A DNA stretch of 64,000 bases. Source: Hamadaea flava. GTDB taxonomy: Bacteria; Actinomycetota; Actinomycetes; Mycobacteriales; Micromonosporaceae. The stretch covers positions 7,254,001-7,318,000 of the forward strand of contig NZ_JAMZDZ010000001.1 in NCBI RefSeq assembly GCF_024172085.1. The letters are read 5' to 3'. Position 1 is the stretch's first letter. Every line of letters starts with the position of its first letter. A model generated the notes under the pieces. It was not told the origin of the DNA. It made no database searches and saw only the letters and a program-made list of their open reading frames with translations. This document shows positions 28,049-37,237 of the stretch, one piece after another. Position numbers and translations under genes: made by a program.

Positions 28049-28399
28049 ATGGGGCGCGACGACTGCTACGACTTCGTCTCCGACTGCCGGATCCGGCTCG
28101 TCACCGATCTGCTGTCGCACAGCTGGGATCCGGTCGTGCTCGTCGCGCTGCGGATCGGCCCGCAGCGTCGCAGCGCGCTGATCACCGCGATCGGCGATGT
28201 CAGCGACAAGGCGCTCACCGAATCGTTGCGGCGGCTGGCCGCGCGCGGGCTGGTGACGCGTACCAGTGAGTCGACCGTGCGCAAGGTCGAATATGCCCTC
28301 ACCGCCGTGGGCGAGTCGCTGGTACATGGACCGCTCGCGACCCTCGGGCAGTGGGCGCTGGACCACGGCGACGAGCTGATGGCGCCCGCCGCCGTGTAG
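28049..28399 (+). CDS. HxlR-family transcriptional regulator
   Basis: A 116-residue winged-helix regulator with the HxlR pattern: CRIRLVTDLLSHSWDPVVLV, then ISDKALTESLRRLAARGLV-like recognition (DVSDKALTESLRRLAARGL) and a wing with VEYALTAVGESL. The ATG at 28049 fits family length. It is divergent from the F420-reductase-like gene and converges on gap with six bases between stops. HxlR proteins usually sense aldehydes, quinones or oxidants; that is family knowledge only. Confidence 0.9.
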   Translation: MGRDDCYDFVSDCRIRLVTDLLSHSWDPVVLVALRIGPQRRSALITAIGDVSDKALTESLRRLAARGLVTRTSESTVRKVEYALTAVGESLVHGPLATLGQWALDHGDELMAPAAV

Positions 28400-28405
28400 C
28401 CGCTG

Positions 28406-29486
<1,081 letters not shown>

Positions 29487-29507
29487 GAAGCTGGCTACCA
29501 TGGCGTC

Positions 29508-30125
29508 GTGGAGTTCAACTTCTTCGGCGGAGACCTCGCCCTCGACCTGACCGGCACGCTCGGCCGGCGGTACGGCGGCACCCCCGTGGAGTTCCTCCAC
29601 ACCCCGGCCGACCTGCATCGGTGGCTCACCGCCGTCGGCATCGCCGACCCCTCGGCCGCCGTGGACGATCAAGATCTCGCCGACGCCAGGGAACTGCGGG
29701 AAGCCACATATCGCCTCGCGTACGCCGCGATGACGGCGTACTCCAGCCATCGGACTGTGGCCGACGACACCGCCGCCAACGCCTCGGACCGCGCTGTCAC
29801 GGCTGACGGCCTGGCCGTGTTCGACCCGGCCGACCGGGCCATCGTCAACCAGGCGGCCGAGGTCACGCCCCCGCTCGTCCGCATCGACGACACCGGCGCG
29901 CTGATCCGCACCGGCAGCGTGCAGCAGTCCCTGTCACTGGTCGCCCGAGCGGCGATCGCCCTCGTCACCGGCCCGTCGGCGGCTCAGCTGCACGAATGCG
30001 AAGGGCCCGCCTGCACCCGGATGTTCCTCGACAACTCCGCCCGCGGAACCCGGCGGTGGTGCGACATGAGCCGCTGCGGCAACCGGGCCAAGGTCGCGAA
30101 GTTCCGCGCCCGTCAGACCACATAG
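29508..30125 (+). CDS. CGNR zinc-finger (ABATE-domain) regulator-like protein
   Basis: A 205-residue protein with an N-terminal ABATE-like domain (FNFFGGDLALDLTGTL and following) and a C-terminal CGNR zinc finger: CEGPACTRMFLDNS, then RRWCDMSRCGNRAKVAKF. The four cysteines and the CGNR tetrad are intact. I chose the GTG at 29508 (VEFNFFGG); a nearby ATG at 29500 is out of frame. These proteins are thought to be DNA-binding regulators. Three GGTTAC half-sites lie upstream, and gap is divergent. Confidence 0.88.
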   Translation: MEFNFFGGDLALDLTGTLGRRYGGTPVEFLHTPADLHRWLTAVGIADPSAAVDDQDLADARELREATYRLAYAAMTAYSSHRTVADDTAANASDRAVTADGLAVFDPADRAIVNQAAEVTPPLVRIDDTGALIRTGSVQQSLSLVARAAIALVTGPSAAQLHECEGPACTRMFLDNSARGTRRWCDMSRCGNRAKVAKFRARQTT

Positions 30126-30134
30126 GACGGGCTG

Positions 30135-30245
30135 CTACGGGTTCGGGCTCTGCATCGTGTCGTTGCACTCGGCCATGGTGGCGGACGCGAACACCACCCG
30201 CGCGACCCCGGCCTTAGCCTCCAGGTCCGCGGTGTGAGCGGACAA
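30135..30245 (-). CDS. Possible 36-residue small ORF after the VOC gene
   Basis: The 24 bases after the VOC stop lead to a TTG with GGGAG four bases before it, then a 36-codon frame that includes LEAKAGVARVVFASATMAEC and ends QSPNP. It could be a small translated gene or the tail of a decayed one. I recognise no family. The TTG start makes this weak. Confidence 0.25.
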   Translation of the reverse strand: MSAHTADLEAKAGVARVVFASATMAECNDTMQSPNP

Positions 30246-30269
30246 GAATCTCCCAGCCGGCGATGACCG

Positions 30270-30710
30270 TCAGCTGAGCTGCTCGGCCAGGCCGATGATG
30301 GTGCCCTCCGGCCCGCGCAGGTAGCACAGCAGGTAGGAGTCCTCGAACCGGGAGATCTCGCCGACGAGTTCGCCGCCGTGCTTACGCAGCCGGGCGACGG
30401 TGTCCTCGATGTCGTCGACCGCGAACATCACGCGATGCAGGCCGACCGTGTTCGGCGGCAGGATCGCCGGCTCGGTGACGATCGCGTCCGGCGAGTGATA
30501 CCGCGCCAGTTCCAGCCGCCCATGGCCGTCGGGCGTACGCATCATCGCGATCTCGCTGCGCATCCCGTCGAGTCCGACGACGTTCGCCGCCCAGACCCCT
30601 TCGATCTGCGCGCGGCCTTCCAACTCCAGGCCCAGCTCGGTGTAGAACGCGATGGCCGAGTCGAGATCGGTCACCACGATGCCGACGTTGTCCATTCGCC
30701 GAATCGTCAT
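30270..30710 (-). CDS. VOC-superfamily (glyoxalase/bleomycin-resistance-like) protein
   Basis: A 146-residue protein with two beta-alpha-beta-beta-beta units. The first contains NVGIVVTDLDSAIAFYTELG; the second LHRVMFAVDDIEDTVARLRK and ends with DPEG-like RGPEGTIIGLAEQL. Candidate metal ligands are the Asp/His of each unit and the Glu in GPEGTIIGLAE. I chose the ATG at 30710 (MTIRRMDNVG); earlier in-frame ATGs add Cys/Pro-rich residues absent from the fold. The substrate is not predictable. Confidence 0.85.
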   Translation of the reverse strand: MTIRRMDNVGIVVTDLDSAIAFYTELGLELEGRAQIEGVWAANVVGLDGMRSEIAMMRTPDGHGRLELARYHSPDAIVTEPAILPPNTVGLHRVMFAVDDIEDTVARLRKHGGELVGEISRFEDSYLLCYLRGPEGTIIGLAEQLS

Positions 30711-30802
30711 GAGCCCGAGCATATCGGTCGCGCCGGACATCCACCGGAATCCAAAGCAGGGCTGGTCATGGGGGAGCGGCCGGGCGTGACAGGATCCGCG
30801 GC

Positions 30803-31423
30803 ATGGCTGATCGGAAGCATGGGCACGCGCCACCACCCACCGAGTCGACGCTGCGCGGGCTCGACTGGTACGGCGAGGACCTCACCGGCCAGACCCATAC
30901 GCGGGTGGCGTTCATCGAGGTCGATCTGACCGAGGCCGTCGGGCAGAACGTGACGTTCACCGAGTGCACGTTTCGCGGCGTGAAGTTCAACGCCTCGGTC
31001 CACACCGACGCCGCGTTCATCAACTGCACGTTCACGCAGTGCGGGTTCTTCGACGCCGGCTTCACCGGCTGCAAGCTGGTCGGGAGCATGTTCGACGGGT
31101 GCGCGTACGACCTGATGACGGTGACCGGGGGCGACTGGTCGTTCGTCGGGCTGCCCGGCGCCGACCTGCGGCGGACGAAGTTCGCGGGCGTGCGGATGCG
31201 GGAGGCGGACCTGACCGGGGCGCGGCTGGACGGTGGCAGCTTCCGCCGGGTGGACCTGTCCGGCGCGTGGCTGGCCAAGTCGAGCATGATCGGCAGCGAC
31301 CTGCGGGGGAGTGACCTGACCGCGCTCGATCCGCTGACCGTCCAGCTCGCCGGGGCGATCATCGACGTGGATCAGGCCTGCGTCGTCGCGGCCCGCCTCG
31401 GACTGGACGTACGCGCCGAATAG
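30803..31423 (+). CDS. Pentapeptide-repeat protein
   Basis: A 206-residue protein that is almost entirely pentapeptide repeats (A/C-D/N-L/F-x-x), for example DLTEA, TFTEC, FRGVKF, CTFTQC and GADLRR, which fold as a right-handed square beta-helix. Length and arrangement resemble the MfpA/Qnr group that mimics DNA and protects gyrase from quinolones, but many pentapeptide proteins have other or unknown roles. It lacks a signal peptide. The start ATG at 30803 is the first of the frame. It stands alone, divergent from the VOC gene. Confidence 0.88.
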   Translation: MADRKHGHAPPPTESTLRGLDWYGEDLTGQTHTRVAFIEVDLTEAVGQNVTFTECTFRGVKFNASVHTDAAFINCTFTQCGFFDAGFTGCKLVGSMFDGCAYDLMTVTGGDWSFVGLPGADLRRTKFAGVRMREADLTGARLDGGSFRRVDLSGAWLAKSSMIGSDLRGSDLTALDPLTVQLAGAIIDVDQACVVAARLGLDVRAE

Positions 31424-31507
31424 CCCATCGTCGGTCGTGGATCGTGGCACATTTTCGTGACCTTGACCCCCTGGAAGGTGTCGTACCTTCGTTCTAACGT
31501 TGATCCC

Positions 31508-32995
31508 ATGGGCGGGCTGTTGGCGCAGGTCGAGGCGGATGTCGCCGAGCTGGTCGCCGGTCCCCTGTGGACGCTTTCGGACGCCGAGATCACCGACGAG
31601 GTCCGCCGGGTTCATGCGGCGATCCAGCGGTTGTCGGGCCGGCTGCTGACGTTGATCGGCGCGGCGGACGGCCGCGAGATCCCGTACACCGCGGGTGCGA
31701 CCGGCACGGCGAACTGGCTGACCTTTCTGCTGGCCATCCGCCATCGCGATGCCGTCGCATGGACCAAACTGGCCAAGCTCCTGCCCGAGACGCCCGTCGT
31801 CGAGGAGGCGCTCGCTGATGGGCGGGTCAATGTCGAGCAGGCGCGGGTGATTGCCAAGACCGTGCACGACCTGCCATCCGCGGTGGGCGAGGTGGGCAAG
31901 GCGAAAGCCGACCAGGCGCTGACCAAGCTCGCCGTCGAGGATCGGCTGCGCCCGGAGACCTTGGAGAACCATCGGTCACAGATCCTCGAGTTGGTTGCGC
32001 CGGAGATCGCCGAAGAACGCCTCCGCAAAGACCTGGAACGTGCCGAACGCTCGGCCTACGACCGGCGTGACTTCACCCTCATTCCCTATGGGGAGGGCGA
32101 ATACCGGGTGCGTGGTGTCCTCGATTCCGAAATGGCGGCGATCGTGCGGACCGCGTTGGATCCGCTGTCCGGGCCGCGCAGGCCCGCACCAACCGCCGCA
32201 GTTGGGCTCGATGATGCTCCGGACGCAGCAGGTGGCTTCAACGCGCCAGGCAGCGCGGGCGCGAACGCAACCGGCGGCTTCACCATGGCGGGCTGCGCGG
32301 GCGCGGGCTGCGCGGGCGCGGGCTGCGCGGGCGCGTGTGCGGATGCGGGCGGCGCGGGCGCGGGAGGTGGTGCTGATGCATCAGACGGCGGCCGCATTGC
32401 GGCTCGGGTGCTGCCCGGTGAGCCGGATCTGCGCTCGGCCGGAGCCCGCCGCGCCGATGCGCTGGTCGAGGTGTGCCAGCGGATCATGAACGCCGGCGAG
32501 CTGCCCGATAACGGCGGCGAGAAACCACACCTGACGATCACGCTGCCCTGGGACGCCCTCCAAGCCAAGGTCGGCGCAGGCTTGCTCGACACCGGCGACC
32601 TGCTCACACCAGAGACCGTGCGACGGCTCGCGTGCGACGCGATGATCATCCCCGCCGTGCTCGGCGGCGACGGCCAAGTCCTCGACGTCGGCCGCGCCCG
32701 ACGGCTGATCGACGGCCCGCTCCGTCGCGCACTCGTGCTGCGGGACAAGGGATGCGCGTTCCCCGGCTGCGACCGGCCACCCCAGTGGTGCCACGGCCAC
32801 CACATCAGATCATGGGCAGACGGCGGCGACACCTGCCTCGCCAACTCCGTCCTGCTCTGCGCGTTCCACCATCGTGAGATCCACCACGGGCATTGGGAAG
32901 TCCGCATGAGACCAGACGGATTCCCTGAATTCACCCCGCCGGCCTTCGTCGATCCGCTACGAAGACCTGTGCGAAATACGCTGCACGGACACTAG
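31508..32995 (+). CDS. DUF222 and HNH endonuclease-domain protein (13E12 family)
   Basis: A 495-residue protein of the actinobacterial 13E12/DUF222 family. The N-terminal DUF222 region includes RVNVEQARVIAKTVHDLP, and the C-terminal HNH nuclease reads KGCAFPGCDRPPQWCHGHHI with LLCAFHHREIHHG. The zinc Cys pairs and the HH-N-H residues look intact. A glycine/alanine/cysteine insert near residue 260-290 is encoded by three 15-bp tandem units. I chose the ATG at 31508. Its stop overlaps the convergent WYL-gene stop by four bases (CTAG). Such genes are multicopy in actinobacteria; the function is not settled. Confidence 0.9.
   Translation: MGGLLAQVEADVAELVAGPLWTLSDAEITDEVRRVHAAIQRLSGRLLTLIGAADGREIPYTAGATGTANWLTFLLAIRHRDAVAWTKLAKLLPETPVVEEALADGRVNVEQARVIAKTVHDLPSAVGEVGKAKADQALTKLAVEDRLRPETLENHRSQILELVAPEIAEERLRKDLERAERSAYDRRDFTLIPYGEGEYRVRGVLDSEMAAIVRTALDPLSGPRRPAPTAAVGLDDAPDAAGGFNAPGSAGANATGGFTMAGCAGAGCAGAGCAGACADAGGAGAGGGADASDGGRIAARVLPGEPDLRSAGARRADALVEVCQRIMNAGELPDNGGEKPHLTITLPWDALQAKVGAGLLDTGDLLTPETVRRLACDAMIIPAVLGGDGQVLDVGRARRLIDGPLRRALVLRDKGCAFPGCDRPPQWCHGHHIRSWADGGDTCLANSVLLCAFHHREIHHGHWEVRMRPDGFPEFTPPAFVDPLRRPVRNTLHGH
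32291..32335 (+). repeat. 15-bp tandem repeat in the DUF222-HNH gene
   Basis: Three perfect copies of GGCTGCGCGGGCGCG lie back to back and encode GCAGA-type low-complexity residues between the DUF222 and HNH regions. Confidence 0.9.
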
Positions 32996-33705
32996 CTTTC
33001 CAAGAAGGACAGCAGACTCCGGGCTCGGCGGGCCTCGGTGCCGAGCCGCCCGTCGAGACGGCCAAGCTCACGGAGCGGAGTTCGTTCTGTGGTGGGCTCG
33101 GCTGCTCGGATGCGGTCGAGCCGGAACCCCCGGCCGCCGTCACGCGTACGGCACCAGCCGATCAGGTACCAGTGTCCGGCGGCGGCGAGCAGGCTGTGCG
33201 GCTCGACCTCGCGGTCGGTTTCTGCTCCGGTGCTGTCGACGTAGGTCAGGCGCAGCAAGGTGCGGTTGGCCACGGCGGTTTCGACTGCGCTGACCACGTC
33301 GGCGGGCGTACGGCTCGGCAGGACGATGACCCGGCTGGTCAGTTCGCGTACGCGGGACGCCGCCGGCGCGGTGAGGGCGGCGGCAAGTTTGCGCATCGCG
33401 TCCGCTCCGGCGGCGACGAACGGGGTGGTCTCCTCAGCCCCGGCCAGGGCGACGGCGATCGCCACCGCCTCCTCAGGGGTGAGGTTGATCGGGGGCAGCG
33501 TCGCGGACGGGTCGATCCACCAGTCGCCGGCTCGACCGGCCTGGGCGCGTACGGGCAGACCGGCTTGCATCAGGGACTGCAGGTCGCGCTGGATCGTGCG
33601 GTGCGAGACCTCGAACCGGTTCGCCAGCCAGGGCACGGTGCGGGCGCGTGGAGCGGCCGCACGCAGCTCGTCGACGAGCGCGTACAGCCGTTCCGTGCGA
33701 TTCAC
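32992..33705 (-). CDS. HTH and WYL-domain transcriptional regulator (YafY-like)
   Basis: A 237-residue regulator with an N-terminal HTH (residues about 1-60: ERLYALVDELRAAA, then WLANRFEVSHRTIQRDLQSL) and a WYL ligand domain. The WYL core is HSLLAAAGHWYLIGWCRTRD, where the usual W-Y-L appears as HWYLIGWC. The GTG start at 33705 overlaps the esterase stop (GTGA), so both are translated from one message. It probably senses a ligand tied to the esterase reaction, or controls its own operon. Confidence 0.9.
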   Translation of the reverse strand: MNRTERLYALVDELRAAAPRARTVPWLANRFEVSHRTIQRDLQSLMQAGLPVRAQAGRAGDWWIDPSATLPPINLTPEEAVAIAVALAGAEETTPFVAAGADAMRKLAAALTAPAASRVRELTSRVIVLPSRTPADVVSAVETAVANRTLLRLTYVDSTGAETDREVEPHSLLAAAGHWYLIGWCRTRDGGRGFRLDRIRAAEPTTERTPLRELGRLDGRLGTEARRARSLLSFLES

Positions 33706-34667
33706 TTGATCGACTGTACTGCGGTGCGGACGAACTCGTCCTGAGCGGCCAGTTCCCGCCGGGCGACCGTCGTGGGCTGGAGGGTGAAGCCGTGCCAGGC
33801 CTCCGCGATCACCTCCAGCTCCGTGCGGTTTCCAGCCGCGGCCCAGCGGGCGGCCATGAACAAGGTGTCGTCGAGGACCGGATCGTTGGTGCCGACGCTG
33901 AACCGGGCCGGTGGCAGATCGGTCAGGTCGGCGTAGAGCGGGGAGATGTCCGGGGCGCGCAGCTGCTCGGGGTCGAGGCCAGGGAAGGACTTCTCGTGGA
34001 ACCAGTGCAGCGTCGGTGTATTGATCAGCAGATTACGGTCGCCGAACCGGCGGGCGCTCGGCGTCATCGACAGGTCGTAGCCGCCGAACGAGAGCATGGC
34101 GCCCCGGAAAGCACCGGTGATCGCGTGTCGCTGCTTCAGGCGTACAAGTGTGACGACGGAAAGCCGGGCCCCCGTGGACTCGCCGCCGATCGTGAGCCGG
34201 TCGGTGCCGAACTCGTCGCGGGCATGGGTGACCAGCCAGCGGGCGACGCGTTCGCAGTCGTCCGCGGCGGCCGGGTGGGGATGTTCGGGTGCGAGCCGAT
34301 AGTCGACGCTGACCACTGCGACCTGCGCGGACTGTGCGAGCTGCCAAAGCCGGACGTCCTGGCCGTCGGCTGAGCCGATCACCGTGCCGCCGCCGTGCAG
34401 ATGCAAGAACACGCCGCGAACCGTGGGCGGCTTGAACACCCGCACCGGTACGCCGTCCATAGTGGCCGGACGCCCGTCGGGCAGCAGGGTGAGTGGCGGA
34501 AAGCCGCCGCCACCGTGGCGGCGAAAATCGCGGGCCGCGATCGGATCGTTCTCGACGGGCAGTGGGACGAGCTGGTCGAGCATCTTCTCGGTCTGGTCGT
34601 TGACCGCGCGGGTCTCGGCGAGGTCGTCAACGCCGGTGAGTGGAAGCGTGAAGGCTGTCATGACCAC
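33702..34667 (-). CDS. Alpha/beta hydrolase of the hormone-sensitive-lipase type
   Basis: A 321-residue esterase-like protein. The oxyanion-hole motif HLHGGGTVIG and the nucleophile elbow GGESTGAR (rather than the common GDSAG) place it in the HSL family. The likely Asp is in GTNDPVLDD and the His in EAWHGFTLQP. No signal peptide is seen. The start is at 34667 (GTG/ATG pair MVM), with the internal ATG two codons later equally possible. It is the first gene of a two-gene unit with the WYL regulator. Confidence 0.85.
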   Translation of the reverse strand: MVMTAFTLPLTGVDDLAETRAVNDQTEKMLDQLVPLPVENDPIAARDFRRHGGGGFPPLTLLPDGRPATMDGVPVRVFKPPTVRGVFLHLHGGGTVIGSADGQDVRLWQLAQSAQVAVVSVDYRLAPEHPHPAAADDCERVARWLVTHARDEFGTDRLTIGGESTGARLSVVTLVRLKQRHAITGAFRGAMLSFGGYDLSMTPSARRFGDRNLLINTPTLHWFHEKSFPGLDPEQLRAPDISPLYADLTDLPPARFSVGTNDPVLDDTLFMAARWAAAGNRTELEVIAEAWHGFTLQPTTVARRELAAQDEFVRTAVQSIK

Positions 34668-34729
34668 ACCTTCCGTGGTGATCGCGACAGCCCTCTGTCA
34701 CCGTTGTGTCGTGGGCTGCGTCACAGCCG

Positions 34730-35149
34730 TCAGTGGTTCGGCATGGCCGAGCTGATGTCGGCCAAGGCGGAGTGCGGATCCCGTTCGAGCGCCATGTCGC
34801 CGAGCGAGACGACGCCCACGAGCCGGCCGCCCTCGGTCACCGGCACCCGGCGGACCTTCCGGCCGCGCATCAGTTCCACGACGCGCTGGGCGCTGTCGTC
34901 GGGTTTGACCGTCACCAGCTCCTGGCTGCAGATCTCGCCGACCGTCGTGGTCAGGTCCCGGCCCTCGGCGATCGCGCGGACGATGATGTCCCGATCGGTC
35001 ACGATGCCGATCGCCCGTTCGCCGTCGGTCACGATGACGTCGCCGATGTCGTAGTCGCGCATCATCGTCGCCGCGCCGATCAGCGTCTCGCGCATGCCGA
35101 TGGTCACCGGCTCCCGGGTCATCACCTCATGAACCTTCTGTCCGTTCAT
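34730..35149 (-). CDS. Tandem CBS-domain protein
   Basis: A 139-residue stand-alone protein with two CBS motifs. The first reads VHEVMTREPVTIGMRETL and GIVTDRDIIVRAIAEG; the second is ICSQELVTVKPDDSAQRVVE and RLVGVVSLGDMAL. Such proteins bind adenosyl nucleotides and often respond to energy state or hypoxia; no partner domain is fused here. The ATG at 35149 starts the CBS pair directly (MNGQKVHEVM). It precedes nothing obvious on the same strand within 60 bases. Confidence 0.93.
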   Translation of the reverse strand: MNGQKVHEVMTREPVTIGMRETLIGAATMMRDYDIGDVIVTDGERAIGIVTDRDIIVRAIAEGRDLTTTVGEICSQELVTVKPDDSAQRVVELMRGRKVRRVPVTEGGRLVGVVSLGDMALERDPHSALADISSAMPNH

Positions 35150-35218
35150 GCTGGATTCCTTCCTCGTCTCGGGGTGCGACTCGGGTACCCGGGTCTGGCA
35201 GACCTACTCCTCGCCGGT

Positions 35219-35890
35219 CTACTCGGGCTCGTCGCCGGTTTGATCGTGCGCGGCGGTGACGGGTTTGGACTGCGGAGAGCCGTGTTGACGGAGCACGATC
35301 GACAGCAGAACCAGTGCGCCGACGGAGAAGAACTCGCTCTGCCAGTTCTGCATCGACTGGAACCAGAAGTCGGCCGTCCGCGCGAACTGCCATACGCCGA
35401 TCGCCGGGGCGCCGGTCTGGAGCTTCTGCTCCTCGTTGTACGCGGCCGTGCCGGCGATCAGATGCCCGACGAAGCTCAGCACGAAGAATGCGAGCAGCAC
35501 GAGGGCGAGGCTGTTGCGGTACACCAGATGCCGCCAGCCGCGCCGGTGGGACCAGCTCGGCGAGTCCTCCGTGGCGTTGGCCGGGTCGTCGCCGGGACGG
35601 TCCTTGCCGTCGAGCGACTTGGACTCCGGCGACCCCCGCTGGACCAGGTACGCCGTCAGCAAGACATAGGCGCCCATCTGCAGGAACTCCGACTCCCAGT
35701 TCTCCAGCAAGGCTTCGCCGAAGTGCCCCGAACCCAGATAGCTCCGGAAGGAGTCGGCGGCGACGCCGGCCTGGACGAGTTCCTCGTTGCGTACGTGCCA
35801 GCCCGCGATGGCCTGCCCGGTCACGAAGACGGCGAACGCGCCCAGCATGACGATCGACAGGCTGTGCGAGAACAGCCAGCGGCGTACCAC
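35219..35890 (-). CDS. DUF6766-like membrane protein with internal duplication
   Basis: A 223-residue membrane protein with four predicted membrane segments arranged as two similar halves. The halves share ENWESEFLQMGAYVLL / QNWQSEFFSVGALVLL and the ends LVQRGSPESK / LRQHGSPQSK. Each half starts with a segment like SLSIVMLGAFAVFVTGQAIAG. The pattern fits the DUF6766 family of actinobacteria and rhizobia; the function is unknown. It follows a minus-strand CBS gene by 69 bases. The ATG/GTG at 35890 gives the shortest complete pair. Confidence 0.75.
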   Translation of the reverse strand: MVRRWLFSHSLSIVMLGAFAVFVTGQAIAGWHVRNEELVQAGVAADSFRSYLGSGHFGEALLENWESEFLQMGAYVLLTAYLVQRGSPESKSLDGKDRPGDDPANATEDSPSWSHRRGWRHLVYRNSLALVLLAFFVLSFVGHLIAGTAAYNEEQKLQTGAPAIGVWQFARTADFWFQSMQNWQSEFFSVGALVLLSIVLRQHGSPQSKPVTAAHDQTGDEPE

Positions 35891-35962
35891 GGCCTGCGGC
35901 TACCCGGCGTGTGATGATCGCAAACTCGCCGTCTCGCGGCTTGTCGGCCCCAGCCGACTGGG

Positions 35963-36229
35963 CTAGGACGCCTGGCGGACGGGCATGTCGGCCAGCCAGA
36001 CGGCGGCCAGTTCGCTGAGCGGGAGGTCGAGGGCCTGGCTGAGGCAGACCACGGTGCCGAAGGCCGGGGCGGGCAGGCGGCCCGCCTCGATCTTGCGCAG
36101 CGTCTCGGGGGAGATGCCGGCCGCCAGCGCCACCTCGACCAGGCTGCGGTCGGCCCGCGCGGCGCGGAGGCAGACTCCGAGGCGCTGGCCCGCGGCGATC
36201 TGTTCGGCGGTCAGTGGGTGGCGAACCAT
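35963..36229 (-). CDS. Small XRE-type helix-turn-helix regulator
   Basis: An 88-residue HTH protein (from the ATG at 36229, MVRHPLTAEQIAAG). The HTH reads GVCLRAARADRSLVEVALAA, then ISPETLRKIEAGRLPAP with TVVCLSQALDLPLSEL as the last helices. The frame opens upstream only in promoter-like AT-rich DNA, so I chose the later start. It is divergent from the methionine aminopeptidase gene with 76 bases between. A short operator-like palindrome in that gap suggests it controls itself and perhaps map. Confidence 0.85.
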   Translation of the reverse strand: MVRHPLTAEQIAAGQRLGVCLRAARADRSLVEVALAAGISPETLRKIEAGRLPAPAFGTVVCLSQALDLPLSELAAVWLADMPVRQAS

Positions 36230-36269
36230 GGCAGCAGGATATCCCTTTCGGAGCGCGCCGACCTTGCGT

Positions 36270-36283
36270 GGTATAAAAATACC
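36270..36283. promoter_or_regulatory. GGTAT-AAAA-ATACC palindrome over a likely -10 box
   Basis: The five-base arms (36270-36274 and 36279-36283) are perfect and the core is TATAAA, a good -10 in this GC-rich DNA. It lies 23 bases before the map GTG and in the gap shared with the XRE regulator, the natural binder. Confidence 0.6.
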
Positions 36284-36305
36284 GTACCGGTAGAGGGAGG
36301 CAGTC

Positions 36306-37115
36306 GTGATCGAGTTCAAGTCCGCCGAGGAGATCGGCCGCATGGCGGTGGCCGGTCAGTTCGTCGGCGAGTTGCTCGCCGAGCTGAGCGAGATCGCCGC
36401 AGTGGGCATGAACCTGATGGACATCGAACACCATGCCCGCCGCCGGATCTCCGAGCGCGGCGCGGTGTCCTGCTACTGGGACTATTCGCCGTCGTTCGGG
36501 CGGGGACCGTTCCGCAACGTGCTGTGCCTGTCGGTCAACGACGCGGTGCTGCACGGCCTGCCACACGACTACGTGCTGCGTGACGGCGACCTGCTCAGCA
36601 TCGACATGGCCGTCGGCATCGACGGCTGGGTCGCCGACTCCGCGGTCTCCGTGATCGTCGGCGTACCTGATCCGGCTGATCTGAAGCTGATCGAGGCCAC
36701 CGAGGTCGCGCTGGCGGCCGGGATCGCCGCCGCCCAGCCCGGCGGCCGCCTCGGCGACATCTCGGCCGCGATCGCCGACGTCGGGCACTCCTACGGTTAC
36801 GAGGTCAACGCCGAGTTCGGCGGGCACGGCATCGGCCGCACGATGCACGAGGCCCCGCACGTGCCCAACATCGGCCGCGCCCGCCGCGGCATGCGGCTCG
36901 ACCCCGGTCTCACCATCGCCATCGAACCCTGGTTCTGCCGCACCACCGACAAGATCAAGTATGACAAGGACGGCTGGACGATCCGCTCCGCCGACGGCTC
37001 GCGTACGGCGCATTCCGAGCACACCGTCGCGGTCACGCCGGCCGGGCCTCAAGTGCTGACGCGCCGACCGGCTCGGAAAGAGCCGGCCGGCACCGATTCC
37101 GCCGCCGGCTCCTGA
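36306..37115 (+). CDS. map: Methionine aminopeptidase, type I
   Basis: A 269-residue metalloprotease that removes the starting Met from new proteins. The five metal ligands are readable in order: Asp in SIDMAVGIDGW, Asp in VADSAVS, His in GGHGIGRTMHE, Glu in IAIEPWF and Glu in AHSEHTVAV. The substrate-side His is in VLHGLPHD. The GTG at 36306 has GGAGG seven bases upstream. It is not beside secY/infA, so it is probably an extra copy. Control by the divergent XRE protein would be unusual for a housekeeping map. Confidence 0.94.
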   Translation: MIEFKSAEEIGRMAVAGQFVGELLAELSEIAAVGMNLMDIEHHARRRISERGAVSCYWDYSPSFGRGPFRNVLCLSVNDAVLHGLPHDYVLRDGDLLSIDMAVGIDGWVADSAVSVIVGVPDPADLKLIEATEVALAAGIAAAQPGGRLGDISAAIADVGHSYGYEVNAEFGGHGIGRTMHEAPHVPNIGRARRGMRLDPGLTIAIEPWFCRTTDKIKYDKDGWTIRSADGSRTAHSEHTVAVTPAGPQVLTRRPARKEPAGTDSAAGS

Positions 37116-37237
37116 GCTGACGGCTCCTGAGCTGACGGCTCCTGAGTGAGACGGCTCCTGAGCGAGACGGCTCCTGAGCGAGACGGCTCCTGAGCGAGAC
37201 GGCTCCTGAGCGAGACGGCTCCTGAGCGAGACGGCTA
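37108..37237. repeat. Eight-unit 15/16-bp tandem repeat spanning two convergent stop codons
   Basis: Units: two 15-mers GCTCCTGAGCTGACG, one 16-mer with GAGTGAG, then five identical 16-mers GCTCCTGAGCGAGACG, ending in a partial unit that contributes GCTACTG. The array begins inside the map stop codon and ends at the SDR stop codon. Each 16-mer contains TGA and can pair GAGC with GCTC of the next unit. Confidence 0.92.

Noticed and set aside
31440-31508. LexA/SOS box before the DUF222-HNH gene
   Set aside because: The segment CGTTCTAACGTTG only partly resembles the actinobacterial SOS site and has no proper second half.
33702-34667. Loss of function in the esterase because GESTGA replaces GDSAG
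   Set aside because: The nucleophile Ser and the other catalytic residues remain, so the change is more likely a subfamily difference.
37108-37237. CRISPR-like array
   Set aside because: The units are directly adjacent with no spacers and only 15-16 bases long, so this is a simple tandem repeat.
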